From positions 42,660 through 106,659 of the forward strand of contig JAJDAO010000051.1 in NCBI GenBank assembly GCA_029261835.1: a stretch of DNA of 64,000 nucleotides, written 5' to 3'. The position numbers and the translations under genes were made by a program. This DNA is from Deltaproteobacteria bacterium (lineage in GTDB: Bacteria > Myxococcota_A > UBA9160 > UBA4427). Positions 27,484 to 35,575 of this stretch are shown here, piece by piece. The stretch's first letter is position 1, and every line of letters starts with the position of its first letter. The notes beneath the pieces were generated by a model that was not told the origin of the DNA, did no database searches, and saw nothing but the letters and a program-made list of their open reading frames with translations.

Positions 27484-27729
27484 GTGCTGTCCCGTGAGCA
27501 GCTCCAAGAGCGAACTCGCTCGCCGTCCCACCGGAACCCGCCATTTCGGCTCATGAGGCGCTTCTCGAAGTGGTATCAGCGGCGCTTTGGGCCAGGCAGC
27601 AAACGGGTGCGGAAGATCGGAATCGTGGCACTGGCGCGCAAGCTGCTGGTTGCGCTCTGGAGGTTCTTGGAGACGGGGCTCATCCCGGAAGGGGCGGTAC
27701 TGAAGACCGATCTGCGAATTCGGTGGTAG
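27484..27729 (+). pseudogene. IS110-family transposase, C-terminal remnant
   Basis: The frame encodes the end of an IS110/IS1111-type DEDD transposase: SKWYQRRFGPGSKRVRKIGI, then VALARKLLVALWRFLETGLI and PEGAVLK. The N-terminal RuvC-like domain is missing on this strand. A separate N-terminal fragment of this family lies inverted at 28321-28721. IS1111 relatives are known to insert at attC sites, which fits the location inside the array. Confidence 0.82.
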
Positions 27730-28081
27730 AGCGGGACTTAGAGGATCGGAAGGATTCGAGGCTCTCTGCAGGGAGCCGGCTTCGGGAGATCAGAAATGAT
27801 TCTGGTGTGTGGGGCTCGTTACGCCGCCTGGTGCCGATTGCAGGCACCGCTTATCAGATGGGGCTGCCCGCCCAGGCGCTTCTCAGTCCGCCGCCTGGCG
27901 AACATGGAATCAGGTTCTCGGCACCGAGGGTGTCGAAACGGATAGAAGGTAGTCGTCGGCAGGACGCCGACACGCCGAGCTAGGAGCCGCCAGGACGGAC
28001 CGCAAGAAGATGCGAAACCGAGAAAGGAGAGCGGTTGTAGAATCGAGGGATTCAAAACGGGGTTGACGGTGGCGGCCACAT
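27730..28081 (+). other. Noncoding tail of the IS110 remnant
   Basis: About 350 bases between the transposase fragment and the second IS terminal segment. No gene is supported. The text GGATCGGAAGGATTCGAGG and later purine-rich stretches look like an IS 3' flank. I see no attC core in it. Confidence 0.4.
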
Positions 28082-28133
28082 AGAAGGCCCCGTTCGTCAA
28101 TGGGTAATGACCTCCCGTGACGCCTCCATCTGG
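28082..28133 (+). repeat. IS terminal segment, copy B
   Basis: Second copy of the 50-base block seen at 25059-25110, same orientation (GTTCGTCAATGGGTAATGAC, then CCCGTGACGCCTCC). Similarity stops sharply after CGCCTCC in both copies, which marks an element boundary or a recombination point between two elements. Confidence 0.6.
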
Positions 28134-28184
28134 TGTGGCGTTAGCGACCGGCACGTCTCCTCTCCTCGTCTCACTCTGCTGGCT

Positions 28185-28204
28185 AGAGGCTCATTCGAGC
28201 CTCT
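28185..28204 (+). terminator. Perfect 8-bp stem-loop
   Basis: AGAGGCTC, loop ATTC, GAGCCTCT, followed by GTTTCCC. A strong tetraloop hairpin in the IS wreckage. It may insulate the downstream TcmP cassette from read-through. The U-run is short (TTT). Confidence 0.5.
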
Positions 28205-28320
28205 GTTTCCCATCAGCAGAAGTTGGCCACTTGGGTGGTAGATTCAACTGATCGACGCAATATCATGTGTTCTACTTCAGAACGAGGAGAGTCTCGATAT
28301 GACAGGAAAGCAGAAGCAAT

Positions 28321-28721
28321 TCACCGAAGCAGCAGTGCGAATTCCGCGATCACGTTCGCATCAAGCGCGTCTGTCTTCGATCGTCGCATGAACCCTCCGG
28401 CGAACTGACCGATTGCTCGGGGATTGGCGACCGTGACATTGACCCGCTTCGCGCGATGCAGAGCCAGTGCCAGGTCGAGGCTGTAGACCCCGTCGCCTCG
28501 AGGACCACCTTGGCATGGAATCCATTCTTGGTAGCCATCCGGATCAACTTATTGTGACCCTTCCCATCGTTCTGCAGATCGAATGCCTCAGTTCGTGTCC
28601 CCTCATGATCGATGATCGCGGTGAAGGCCTTGGCGCTGACGTCGACCCTATATGGTTGAGCTTCGAAGAATTCCCCTCCTCGTGTACAATGACACCAGGT
28701 CCCCAGACCCTGAGACTTCAC
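28321..28721 (-). pseudogene. IS110-family transposase, N-terminal remnant with frameshift
   Basis: On the minus strand the text YRVDVSAKAFTAIIDHEG, then NGFHAKVVLEATG is the RuvC-like start of an IS110 transposase, with the first Asp and the Glu of the DEDD set. One base is missing near 28487-28492. After that the sequence continues in another frame with TVANPRAIGQFAGGFMRR and SKTDALDANVIAEFALLLR, giving the last two Asp residues before a stop. It is broken twice, by the frameshift and by loss of the C-terminal part. Confidence 0.82.
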
Positions 28722-28819
28722 CTACTCGTGTTGTGAATTCAGGCTCTTGGGCCTCGGATACTCTTCGGCATGGGTGACGAGGGCAGGGCGCCTATCTAAC
28801 GGTCAAGCTCGATGGCTTC

Positions 28820-28912
28820 ATACGGCAATGGCCTCAGCTGGCGCCCGTCTGGAGTATACGAAGGTCGTATTCAAGGGCTGACGAGCGATACACAATACGG
28901 CTGTGACCGTAT
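28820..28912 (+). promoter_or_regulatory. Cluster of ATACGR/YCGTAT palindromes before tcmP
   Basis: Five half-sites lie 43-135 bases before the tcmP start: ATACGG (28820), ATACGA-agg-TCGTAT (28856-28870, a perfect dyad) and ATACGG-ctgtga-CCGTAT (28895-28912, a perfect dyad). Two dyads sharing the same half-site look like operator sites for a dimeric repressor, or alternating hairpins in the leader RNA. They occur at no other gene start that I noticed in the window. Confidence 0.6.
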
Positions 28913-28954
28913 CCGTCACGCACAGTTGCTATCCAGCGAAGGGGAGGACGTCGC

Positions 28955-30058
28955 GTGGCCCGGAACTTTCACAAGAGTCCGTTTGACGAAGGAACCCGAG
29001 TCAAGCTCGCGATGTTCGGAGACTATACGAGGGCGTGGCTCCCTGTATTTCTTTCCCAGGCACGACCGAGCGAGCCGATCACGGTGGCAGACCTTTTCGC
29101 AGGGCCCGGCGAAGATTCAGACGGCGTCCCGGGTAGTCCCTTGATCGTGTTGGAAGAGCTGAGACAGTCCGGTGATTTAATCGGCCAGAAGCGAGCAAGG
29201 GTCAGGCTCTTCCTCAAGGAGGCTTCCAAATCGAAAGCGGCCAGCTTGAACGCTATGATGGAATCGCAGAGCATTCCTACGGGCCTCTGTAGCTGGAAAG
29301 TCCAGAACGACGAATTCGAAGATGCTTTTGCTTCCATTCGTCCAGAGTTGAACGCGGGTCCGAACCTTCTGATTCTCGACCAACAAGGAATGAAGGAGAT
29401 CACGGACGACGTATTCAAGAAGATCTTGGACCTGCCTAGGACCGATTTTCTGTTCTTCATCGCGTCCTCGTCTATCCGAAGATTCGAAAGCCACCCCTAC
29501 TTTCAGAAGCACCTCAAAATACCCAAAGGCGCCATCACGGGCGCCACTTTCAACGATACGCATAGGGCCGTGACGCAATACTATCGAGAGTTGGCTACGT
29601 CCAGTGGTGAGCAGTACTTTCTCGGCAGTTTCTCGATCAAGAAGGGCAGCAACATCTACGGCCTGATCTTCGGTTCACACCATCCGCTAGGCCTGGAGAA
29701 GTTCTTGAGAATCTGCTGGAGAGCAGACCCTGATCGCGGCGAAGCGAATTACGATATTGACGATGATCACTTGGACTCCAGGGCCCCCCGCCTCTTCCGT
29801 GAAATGGATCAGCCGAGAAAGCTCACCTTGTTTCATCAGAATCTGAGATCCAAGATTCTGAGCGGCGATCTCAATACAGACCGATCTGTCTATCTCGATA
29901 CACTTGAAGAAGGCTTCCTTCCTGCCGATGGGAAGGCGGTATTGAAAGAGCTCATCAAGAGTGGTCAAGTCAGAGTCGTGGGTGGTCAGCCGCGAGTCTC
30001 AATGCAAGGGTACGGCGCCCCCCGGAACCTGGAGGTAGTGACGGATGGCGCAATCTAA
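28955..30058 (+). CDS. tcmP: Three-Cys-motif partner protein (TcmP family)
   Basis: 367 residues. The N-terminal TVADLFAGPGEDSDGVPGSP (about 44-63) is the family hallmark and resembles the SAM-binding loop of Rossmann methyltransferases; LLILDQQGM and a TDFLFFIASSS strand continue that fold. The C-terminal 60 residues (ADGKAVLKELIKSGQVRVV) look like a winged helix. TcmP proteins are named for co-occurring with the three-Cys Gp37/Gp68 protein, which is encoded next here with a 14-bp overlap. GTG 28955 has GGGGAGG upstream. The biochemical role is unknown. As part of an integron cassette it is likely a horizontally moved accessory system. Confidence 0.85.
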   Translation: MARNFHKSPFDEGTRVKLAMFGDYTRAWLPVFLSQARPSEPITVADLFAGPGEDSDGVPGSPLIVLEELRQSGDLIGQKRARVRLFLKEASKSKAASLNAMMESQSIPTGLCSWKVQNDEFEDAFASIRPELNAGPNLLILDQQGMKEITDDVFKKILDLPRTDFLFFIASSSIRRFESHPYFQKHLKIPKGAITGATFNDTHRAVTQYYRELATSSGEQYFLGSFSIKKGSNIYGLIFGSHHPLGLEKFLRICWRADPDRGEANYDIDDDHLDSRAPRLFREMDQPRKLTLFHQNLRSKILSGDLNTDRSVYLDTLEEGFLPADGKAVLKELIKSGQVRVVGGQPRVSMQGYGAPRNLEVVTDGAI

Positions 30059-30764
30059 GATCGAGTGGACAGACGTCACTTGGAACCCTACTACGGGCTG
30101 CACGAAGATCTCAGCAGGATGCAAGCACTGCTACGCGGAGACAATGGCTCGCCGGTTAAAGTCGATGGGTGTGGAAAAGTACGAGGGTGGCTTCTCTTTG
30201 GCGGTGCATGAGAGCGCCCTCGACGCTCCTCTCAGATGGAGCAAGCCGCGAACCGTATTCGTAAACTCGATGAGCGATCTCTTTCATCGAGACGTTCCGG
30301 ACGAGTTCATCTCGAGAGTCTTCGAGATTATGGCTCAATGCCCGAAACACAAGTTTCAGGTCCTCACCAAGCGGGCCGGCCGGCTGGAGCGATTGTCTCG
30401 GAAACTCCCTTGGGCCAGCAATGTCTGGATGGGAGTTTCAGTCGAGGACTCGCGGCAACTTCACCGTGTTGAGTCTCTGAAGTCCACCGAGGCGATCGTA
30501 AAGTTTCTCTCACTAGAGCCATTGATCGGACCGCTTTCAGACCTGAAGTTAGATGGCATCGGATGGGTAATCGTTGGTGGGGAATCCGGACCGAAAGCAC
30601 GACCTATGGAACCTTCTTGGGTTCTTGAAATCCGAGATCGGTGCGTCGACACTGGGGTTCCGTTCTTCTTCAAGCAATGGGGTGGGAAGAACAAGAAGAA
30701 GACGGGTCGGTTGCTTGAAGGTCGGACCTACGACGGCATGCCTCTGGAGCGCGCCGCCGTATAG
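30045..30764 (+). CDS. Phage Gp37/Gp68-family (DUF5131) three-Cys protein
   Basis: 239 residues of the DUF5131 family. The signature WNPTTGCTKISAGCKHCYAE places Cys19, Cys26 and Cys29 in a C-x6-C-x2-C set, suggesting an iron-sulfur cluster like radical-SAM enzymes; further blocks are VFVNSMSDLFH, FQVLTKRAGRL and VIVGGESGPKARPM, ending with VPFFFKQWGG. Phage genomes carry relatives. It overlaps tcmP by 14 bases, so the two are translationally coupled and probably act together on the same substrate. The stop TAG lies where the attC R'' core should be. Confidence 0.88.
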   Translation: MAQSKIEWTDVTWNPTTGCTKISAGCKHCYAETMARRLKSMGVEKYEGGFSLAVHESALDAPLRWSKPRTVFVNSMSDLFHRDVPDEFISRVFEIMAQCPKHKFQVLTKRAGRLERLSRKLPWASNVWMGVSVEDSRQLHRVESLKSTEAIVKFLSLEPLIGPLSDLKLDGIGWVIVGGESGPKARPMEPSWVLEIRDRCVDTGVPFFFKQWGGKNKKKTGRLLEGRTYDGMPLERAAV

Positions 30765-30891
30765 GAAAGCGATGAAGTCGGACGTTGAATAGCTTGGTTC
30801 AAGTGACCTCGGTAGCTTCATGGCATCAACTTCTCCAGGCTCGGCGCACTCGGCGGCGCCCTTCAACGCCGCTGAGTGCCGACCGTTGGGC
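30760..30891 (+). repeat. attC site 5 (132 bp)
   Basis: R' core GTTGGGC is at 30885-30891. The body (GGACGTTGAATAGC, GGTAGC, TGGCATCAAC, AGGCTCGGCG, TTCAACGCCG) is nearly identical to attC 1. The left core is replaced by TATAGGA, which includes the stop codon of the DUF5131 gene. Confidence 0.82.
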
Positions 30892-31006
30892 GGCGAGGCC
30901 CAAGCGTCGGACCGATGTCTTGCTGCTCTTGACCCGCGGATCGGGCAGAGGACTGTCTCGTGATGCAGCGTAGCCGCGCCTCGTTGCCCGCCAGCCTGGA
31001 GGATCG

Positions 31007-32332
31007 ATGACGTACCGACTGTTTAGCTGGGAGCTCAGCTACTTCTCCGGCAAGGCGCGGGCGTACCTTCGCTACAAGGAACGTATGGGAGACCTGGGCG
31101 AGGGCTTCGAGGACGTTCTCGCGACGCCCGAATTGGTGGGGGGGTTGCTGACCCCGGCCACCGGGTCTGGCGCCGTGCCCCAGATGCAGACCGGCGATGG
31201 CAGCTGGGTGCAGGATTCGAGTGACATCATCGACTTCATCGAGGCGCGCCACGACGAGGCACCCGTGATTCCGAGCGCCGCACACGCGCCGCGCCAGGCG
31301 CTGGCGTGCTATCTCGTCGAGCTGCTGGCCGACGAGTGGATGGTGGTGCCGGGCTTCTGGGAACGCTGGTACTACAGCCTGCCCGACATTGAGCCGAACC
31401 ACGTCGACTACAATGCCATGCAGTGGGGGTCGGTGTTCGCGGCGGGGGCGCCTGGCAACGAACGGCTCGCCGCTGGTGCGGGTGTGTTCGAGAACCTGTT
31501 CGGCATCTCCGAAGCTCGCAGCAATCCGCGCGGCGTCTACGCGGGGCTCGTCCATCTGGGCTGCACCGAGGCCACCGAGCAGGCGTGGTGGGCGTCGATG
31601 GAGAACATCCTCGGCCTGCTGGACGCGCACTTCGGAGTCCACGATTTCTTGCTCGGGGGGCTGCCTTCGCTGGGGGACTTCGGCCTACTCGGCCCCTTGT
31701 ATGCGCATCTCTACCGCGACGCAACGTCGGGCTTCATGCTGCGTACCCAGCACCCGATCGTGTCGGAATGGGTCGAGCGGACCAACGGCAACAATGTCAG
31801 TGCCCGGAGCTACGGCCAGAAGCTCTACTCGCTCGGCGCGGGTGGCGAACTCGTCGCTCGACCCGCCACCAGCGACGGCGGGCAATGGCTGCCGGACGAC
31901 CGAGTGGCGCCGAGCCTCGACGCAGTCGTTGCCGTCTTCTTCGAAGAGATGTGGCCGATGCTCGCCAGCACCATGGAAAAGACTGCGGCCTTCATCGCCA
32001 GCGACGCCCATGAGCCGGGCGGCGGGCTGCCGGGCAAGACCTTCACAGCGGACCCACCCTGGTACGCGCACCAAACCGGCGACGGCGCGCTCACACACGA
32101 CTTCGAGATTGGCGGCATACAGGCGCGTCGCATGGTGACGCCCTACCACGTGTGGATGCTGCAGCGTCTCGCCCGGGTGCTGGCAGAGGCGAGGGCCGGC
32201 GAGGCGGGCCGCGCGAGTGTGACGACTTGGCTCGAACAGTTTCCGAACGGAGGCGAGCTGCTGGAGCTGGACGACCGCCTCGCGGACTGTCGCGTACGCA
32301 AGGAAGGCGCGCGTCTGTTTTCGGTTCGCTGA
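31007..32332 (+). CDS. Cassette: glutathione S-transferase-like protein
   Basis: 441 residues, twice the size of a standard GST. The N-terminal 80 residues form a thioredoxin-like domain (FSWELSYFSGKARAYLRYK, then VPQMQTGDGSWVQDSSDIID with the cis-Pro and the acidic gamma-glutamyl contact). A helical C-terminal domain follows (FGVHDFLLGGLPSLGDFGLL is the usual GST helix), and a further 190 residues repeat partly helical text. The usual catalytic Ser or Tyr is unclear; Ser after FSWELSYF is a candidate. TGGAGGATCG precedes ATG 31007. Confidence 0.82.
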   Translation: MTYRLFSWELSYFSGKARAYLRYKERMGDLGEGFEDVLATPELVGGLLTPATGSGAVPQMQTGDGSWVQDSSDIIDFIEARHDEAPVIPSAAHAPRQALACYLVELLADEWMVVPGFWERWYYSLPDIEPNHVDYNAMQWGSVFAAGAPGNERLAAGAGVFENLFGISEARSNPRGVYAGLVHLGCTEATEQAWWASMENILGLLDAHFGVHDFLLGGLPSLGDFGLLGPLYAHLYRDATSGFMLRTQHPIVSEWVERTNGNNVSARSYGQKLYSLGAGGELVARPATSDGGQWLPDDRVAPSLDAVVAVFFEEMWPMLASTMEKTAAFIASDAHEPGGGLPGKTFTADPPWYAHQTGDGALTHDFEIGGIQARRMVTPYHVWMLQRLARVLAEARAGEAGRASVTTWLEQFPNGGELLELDDRLADCRVRKEGARLFSVR

Positions 32333-32457
32333 CGCTCCGCCGCCCTGCGGGCCGGCTGGAGCTTGCCTTCAAATGACTTCTGGTATCCTGCAGCCGTTTT
32401 GGCGTGTCGGCGGCCGTGGCGAGTTACCGCCGGCCGCTGAATGCCGATCCGTTGTGC
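32333..32457 (+). repeat. Degenerate attC site
   Basis: The right part ATGCCGATCCGTTGTGC matches the L'-R' arm of the good sites, with R' core GTTGTGC (32451-32457) carrying one change. The central TTCAAATGACTTCTGGTATCC matches attC 2. No left core is recognisable. Confidence 0.55.
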
Positions 32458-32973
32458 CTCACGAGGAGGGTTGAAGTCACGCCCGACACTTCTCACGCCA
32501 CTGCAGATTCCCTCGTTGGCCCGTGGCTCCTCCTGTTCCCGGCGACCTTCCTGGTCCACATCGCGGAGGAGTACTGGGGCGGCCTTCCGGCGCTCGCATC
32601 GGAACTCACGGGTGTCGAGGTTCCCCAGGCAGCTTTTCTCGGCGCCAACGCTCTCTTCTGGATACTCATGACCGCCGCTGTGGTGCTGGTCCTTCGGCAA
32701 CCTTCCCGGGCGCTGCTGGTGATTTCCCTCGCAACCATCATCGTCATCAACGTAGTCCTTCATATCTGCGGTGCACTGCTGACCGCCAGGTATTCGCCCG
32801 GTCTCGTTTCTGGTGTCGTGTTGTGGCTACCCCTCGCCATCGTTGCTCTTGCTCGGGGCCATCGTGCGATTTCCGGGCGGAGCTTTCGCTCTGGAGTACT
32901 CATCGGTGTCGTCGCGCATATGCTCGTCCCGCTCGTTGGCGTTGGTTTCGTCCTAATCCTTGGTGGCGGTTGA
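32452..32973 (+). CDS. HXXEE-domain membrane protein
   Basis: 173 residues if TTG 32452 is used. The hallmark His36-x-x-Glu39-Glu40 sits in FLVHIAEEYWGG within the first membrane helix, and there are about four more helices (AAVVLVLRQPSRALLVISLA and others). HXXEE proteins are conserved membrane proteins of unknown catalytic role. The start is uncertain: the frame is open into the attC site back to GTG 32404, and the good GAGGAGG site at 32461 is not followed by an in-frame start codon. It overlaps closely with the next gene. Confidence 0.68.
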   Translation: MCLTRRVEVTPDTSHATADSLVGPWLLLFPATFLVHIAEEYWGGLPALASELTGVEVPQAAFLGANALFWILMTAAVVLVLRQPSRALLVISLATIIVINVVLHICGALLTARYSPGLVSGVVLWLPLAIVALARGHRAISGRSFRSGVLIGVVAHMLVPLVGVGFVLILGGG

Positions 32974-32974
32974 C

Positions 32975-33925
32975 GTGCCGTCTGACTTCAAACCCGGAAT
33001 GCAAGCCTCATTGTCGCTCCGCCAGCGCCTCGAACATCACGTGTGTCGAATCTCGCTCGTCTTCGTTCTCCTACTCGCTATCGGGGGTGCCGCAACCGCC
33101 ACCTGGCTGATCGGCGGCGCGCTGTCCGCACCCGTGCCGCGCGAGATCGGTCCGCTCCCGAGGACGCTTCCAGGTGCCACGACGGTTTCCTTCTCCAGCG
33201 CTTCGGGCAGCCGTATCCGGGCCTGGTTCGCTCCGGGGCGTCTTGGTCTCGGGTCCGTCGTGTTGGCGCACGCTGTGCGCGGCGACCGTCGGGGCATGCT
33301 TGGCCGTGCCGAGTTCCTCCACAGGGCGGGCTACTCGGTCCTGCTCTTCGATGCTCAAGCGCATGGCGAGAGCCCGGGTAGCCGGATCACGTTCGGTTAC
33401 CTCGAGGCCCTGGATGCAGCGGCGGCCGTTTCCTTCGCGACGGCCCGAGATCCCGACTCCCCCGTCGCCTTCCTGGGTGTCTCGCAAGGGGGCGCCGCAG
33501 CTCTTCTTGGGCCGTCTCCGCTGCCTGTCTCGGCCCTCGTACTGGAGGCCGTCTACTCCACGATCCATGAAGCCGTTGCCAACCGCATCGCGATTCGGCT
33601 CGGCGAGCCGGGCCGTTTGATCGCTCCCCTTCTGCTCTGGCAACTCGAGGCCCGTCTCGGCGTGTCACCCGAAGCAGTCGCCCCCATCCGCGGAATACGC
33701 AATATCGAGGCGCCGCTCCTCCTCATCGCGGGTGAACGAGACCGACACGCCACGATCGATCAGTCGCACACTCTTTTCGGCGTGGCTCCGGAACCGAAGG
33801 AACTGTGGGTCGTGCCAGGTGCCACGCATGAGGACCTCCACCGCCTCGTGCCCCGGGAATACGAGCGCCGAGTTCTCGACTTTCTGAGCCGCACGCTGAG
33901 GGCGAACGGCCGGGCTGATGGTTGA
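32975..33925 (+). CDS. Membrane-anchored alpha/beta hydrolase
   Basis: 316 residues. One N-terminal membrane helix (SLVFVLLLAIGGAATATWLI) precedes an alpha/beta hydrolase of the YqkD/FrsA-like kind. The catalytic triad is Ser170 in GVSQGG, Asp256 in AGERDRHATID and His285 in PGATHEDLH. YSVLLFDAQAHGESPGSRIT is the oxyanion-side strand. GTG 32975 starts 2 bases after the HXXEE stop, implying coupling; ATG 32999 is an alternative. Both genes may form one two-gene cassette. The substrate is unknown. Confidence 0.85.
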   Translation: MPSDFKPGMQASLSLRQRLEHHVCRISLVFVLLLAIGGAATATWLIGGALSAPVPREIGPLPRTLPGATTVSFSSASGSRIRAWFAPGRLGLGSVVLAHAVRGDRRGMLGRAEFLHRAGYSVLLFDAQAHGESPGSRITFGYLEALDAAAAVSFATARDPDSPVAFLGVSQGGAAALLGPSPLPVSALVLEAVYSTIHEAVANRIAIRLGEPGRLIAPLLLWQLEARLGVSPEAVAPIRGIRNIEAPLLLIAGERDRHATIDQSHTLFGVAPEPKELWVVPGATHEDLHRLVPREYERRVLDFLSRTLRANGRADG

Positions 33926-33984
33926 CAGAAGTCCGGGGACATCCTCTGCGCCTCCCGGCTTCTCGTCCATCTGGCCGCGTCGGA

Positions 33985-34105
33985 CTCGGCGGCCAGCACG
34001 AGTTCGCACTGGGCTCCCAGGCATCGCTGAGTTTGGTAGCGTCCCGGCATTCAACGATGTGCCTTCGGCGAGTCCGGGCAGCGCTGTCCGGCACCAGACC
34101 GAAGT
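33985..34105 (+). repeat. attC relic
   Basis: GAGTTTGGTAGCGTCCCGGCATTCAACG matches the attC 1 centre (GGTAGCATTCTGGCATCAACC), followed by CTTCGGCGAGTCCGG. Both cores have decayed, so it should be inactive. Confidence 0.5.
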
Positions 34106-34120
34106 CGAGTGAGCCACGCG

Positions 34121-34771
34121 ATGGACTCGTGTTGCGAAGACAAGGCGGCGGAGCTTGCGATCCTGCGAGGCCGCCAGGGTCGCGTCCTGGCTGTCGTGCT
34201 CGCGGTCAACGTCGTCATGTTCTGCTTCGAGTTCGGAGCCGGGCTTCTGGCGGGCTCGACCGCTCTGCTCGCCGATTCCTTGGACATGCTCGGTGATTCA
34301 CTCGTATACGGCTTCAGCCTCTACGTTCTCCATCGAGGCCCGGTATGGCGCGCTCGCGGCGCACTCGGCAAGGGCGTCATCATGGCTGTCTTCGGACTGG
34401 GGGTTCTCGTTGAAGCCGCGCTAAGCCTTCGCACCGGAGTGCCCCCCGTGGTGCCCGCCATGCTGGGCGTTGGTGCGCTTGCCCTCATGGCCAACACCTT
34501 CTGCTTCGGCCTCTTGTGGCGACACCGTGCAGACGACATCAACCTTCGGTCCACGTGGCTTTGCTCCCGCAACGACCTCATCGCCAATGGGGCGGTTCTT
34601 GTGGCCGCGGGATTGGTCGGGTGGTCGCATTCGATCTGGCCCGACCTCATCGTCGGCGTAGGCATCGCTTGCCTGTTCCTGCGTACTGCGGTTTCGGTTC
34701 TCCGAGACTCGCTCAGGGAGCTTGGTCGCCTTCGGGGCGGTGCGGTCGAGGGCGACGCCGAGCAGCTATGA
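34121..34771 (+). CDS. Cation diffusion facilitator-like transporter
   Basis: 216 residues with six helices. The metal-site pattern on helix 2 is STALLADSLDMLGDS (Asp-x3-Asp) and on helix 5 SRNDLIANGAVL, where the usual His-x3-Asp reads Arg-Asn-Asp. The cytoplasmic C-terminal domain of typical CDF exporters is missing, as in the short CzcD-like subgroup. An N-terminal CCEDKAAE could bind metal. ATG 34121 is used; GTG 34109 is possible. It probably exports Zn, Co or similar ions. Confidence 0.82.
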   Translation: MDSCCEDKAAELAILRGRQGRVLAVVLAVNVVMFCFEFGAGLLAGSTALLADSLDMLGDSLVYGFSLYVLHRGPVWRARGALGKGVIMAVFGLGVLVEAALSLRTGVPPVVPAMLGVGALALMANTFCFGLLWRHRADDINLRSTWLCSRNDLIANGAVLVAAGLVGWSHSIWPDLIVGVGIACLFLRTAVSVLRDSLRELGRLRGGAVEGDAEQL

Positions 34772-34876
34772 GCCCCCGCTCTACGGCTGCTTGCCGGCTG
34801 GCCACCGCCCGTCCGCTCGGCGCCGGCCAGGACGCGCGAATTCTCGCTCATCAGTACGAAACGGCGCGATCGTGCC

Positions 34877-35347
34877 TCACTGCGCCAGGCGGAAGCGAAA
34901 TGGGCAGCGCTTGCCGCCTTCCATGATGGTCTCCGTACGCTCGAGCTCGAGATCCGGGCTCAGCCCCTCGGCCGAGGCGAAGTCGCGACTGCAGGAGATC
35001 AGGAAGCCGATATCAGAGACGCCCTGCTCGCGATAATACTCCGCATAGCGGCAACGCGTGACATCGAAGCCAATCGCGTCGTGCGATCTCTCGCCAGGTT
35101 CCACCTCCAAGGCGCCTCCCGCGCTGAAGATCGGAAGCGCCGTCGCCACCTTGTCGATCGGCGAACCCTCCAGCATCTGGCCGAATTGCGCTGCGCGCTG
35201 CCGCGACACGCCGGCGAGTGCGCGCAATGCGAGCTCATCCGCTCGTTCCTGCCCCAACTCCTCGCGCAGCAGCTGGATCAGCGGTACCAGCACCTCGGCC
35301 TGAATCTTGACCTGCTCGATCATCGGGATATCGGTTCGTAGCTCCAT
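34877..35347 (-). CDS. L-2-amino-thiazoline-4-carboxylic acid hydrolase-like protein
   Basis: 156 residues of the ATC-hydrolase family (PF14196-like). Key text is IGFDVTRCRYAEYYREQG, then IGFLISCSRDFASAEGL and a C-terminal RTETIMEGGKRCPFRFRL, which gives the three conserved cysteines. The founding enzyme opens a thiazoline ring on the way to L-cysteine; most homologues have unknown substrates. ATG 35347 has GAGGAGAGG upstream. It is on the opposite strand from the surrounding cassette genes, which is unusual for a live cassette. Confidence 0.82.
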   Translation of the reverse strand: MELRTDIPMIEQVKIQAEVLVPLIQLLREELGQERADELALRALAGVSRQRAAQFGQMLEGSPIDKVATALPIFSAGGALEVEPGERSHDAIGFDVTRCRYAEYYREQGVSDIGFLISCSRDFASAEGLSPDLELERTETIMEGGKRCPFRFRLAQ

Positions 35348-35575
35348 GGGTTGCCTCTCCTCAGAATCACGGATCTTCGTGGTATCGATCGTACGCTTCA
35401 TCGCTCTGGACTTGTACAGCGGCAAACCTCCGCTCGCGAGAGCATAGTCGAGGCTGGATGTCCCCCCACGAAGGCCTGCAGCCGACGGGTAGCAGCGTGG
35501 GCCAATCGCGCCGTGGTACGCTTTGCCAGTGAACCTCAAAGCTTCGACGGAGCTTGCTTGGAGGGTGGTGGGAGA

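Noticed and set aside
28223..28408. Short open frame in the IS wreckage (MTGKQKQFTEAA start at about 28299)
   Set aside because: A good ribosome site precedes it, but it runs at once into the inverted IS110 fragment and encodes only about 30 residues. Probably a truncated gene start.
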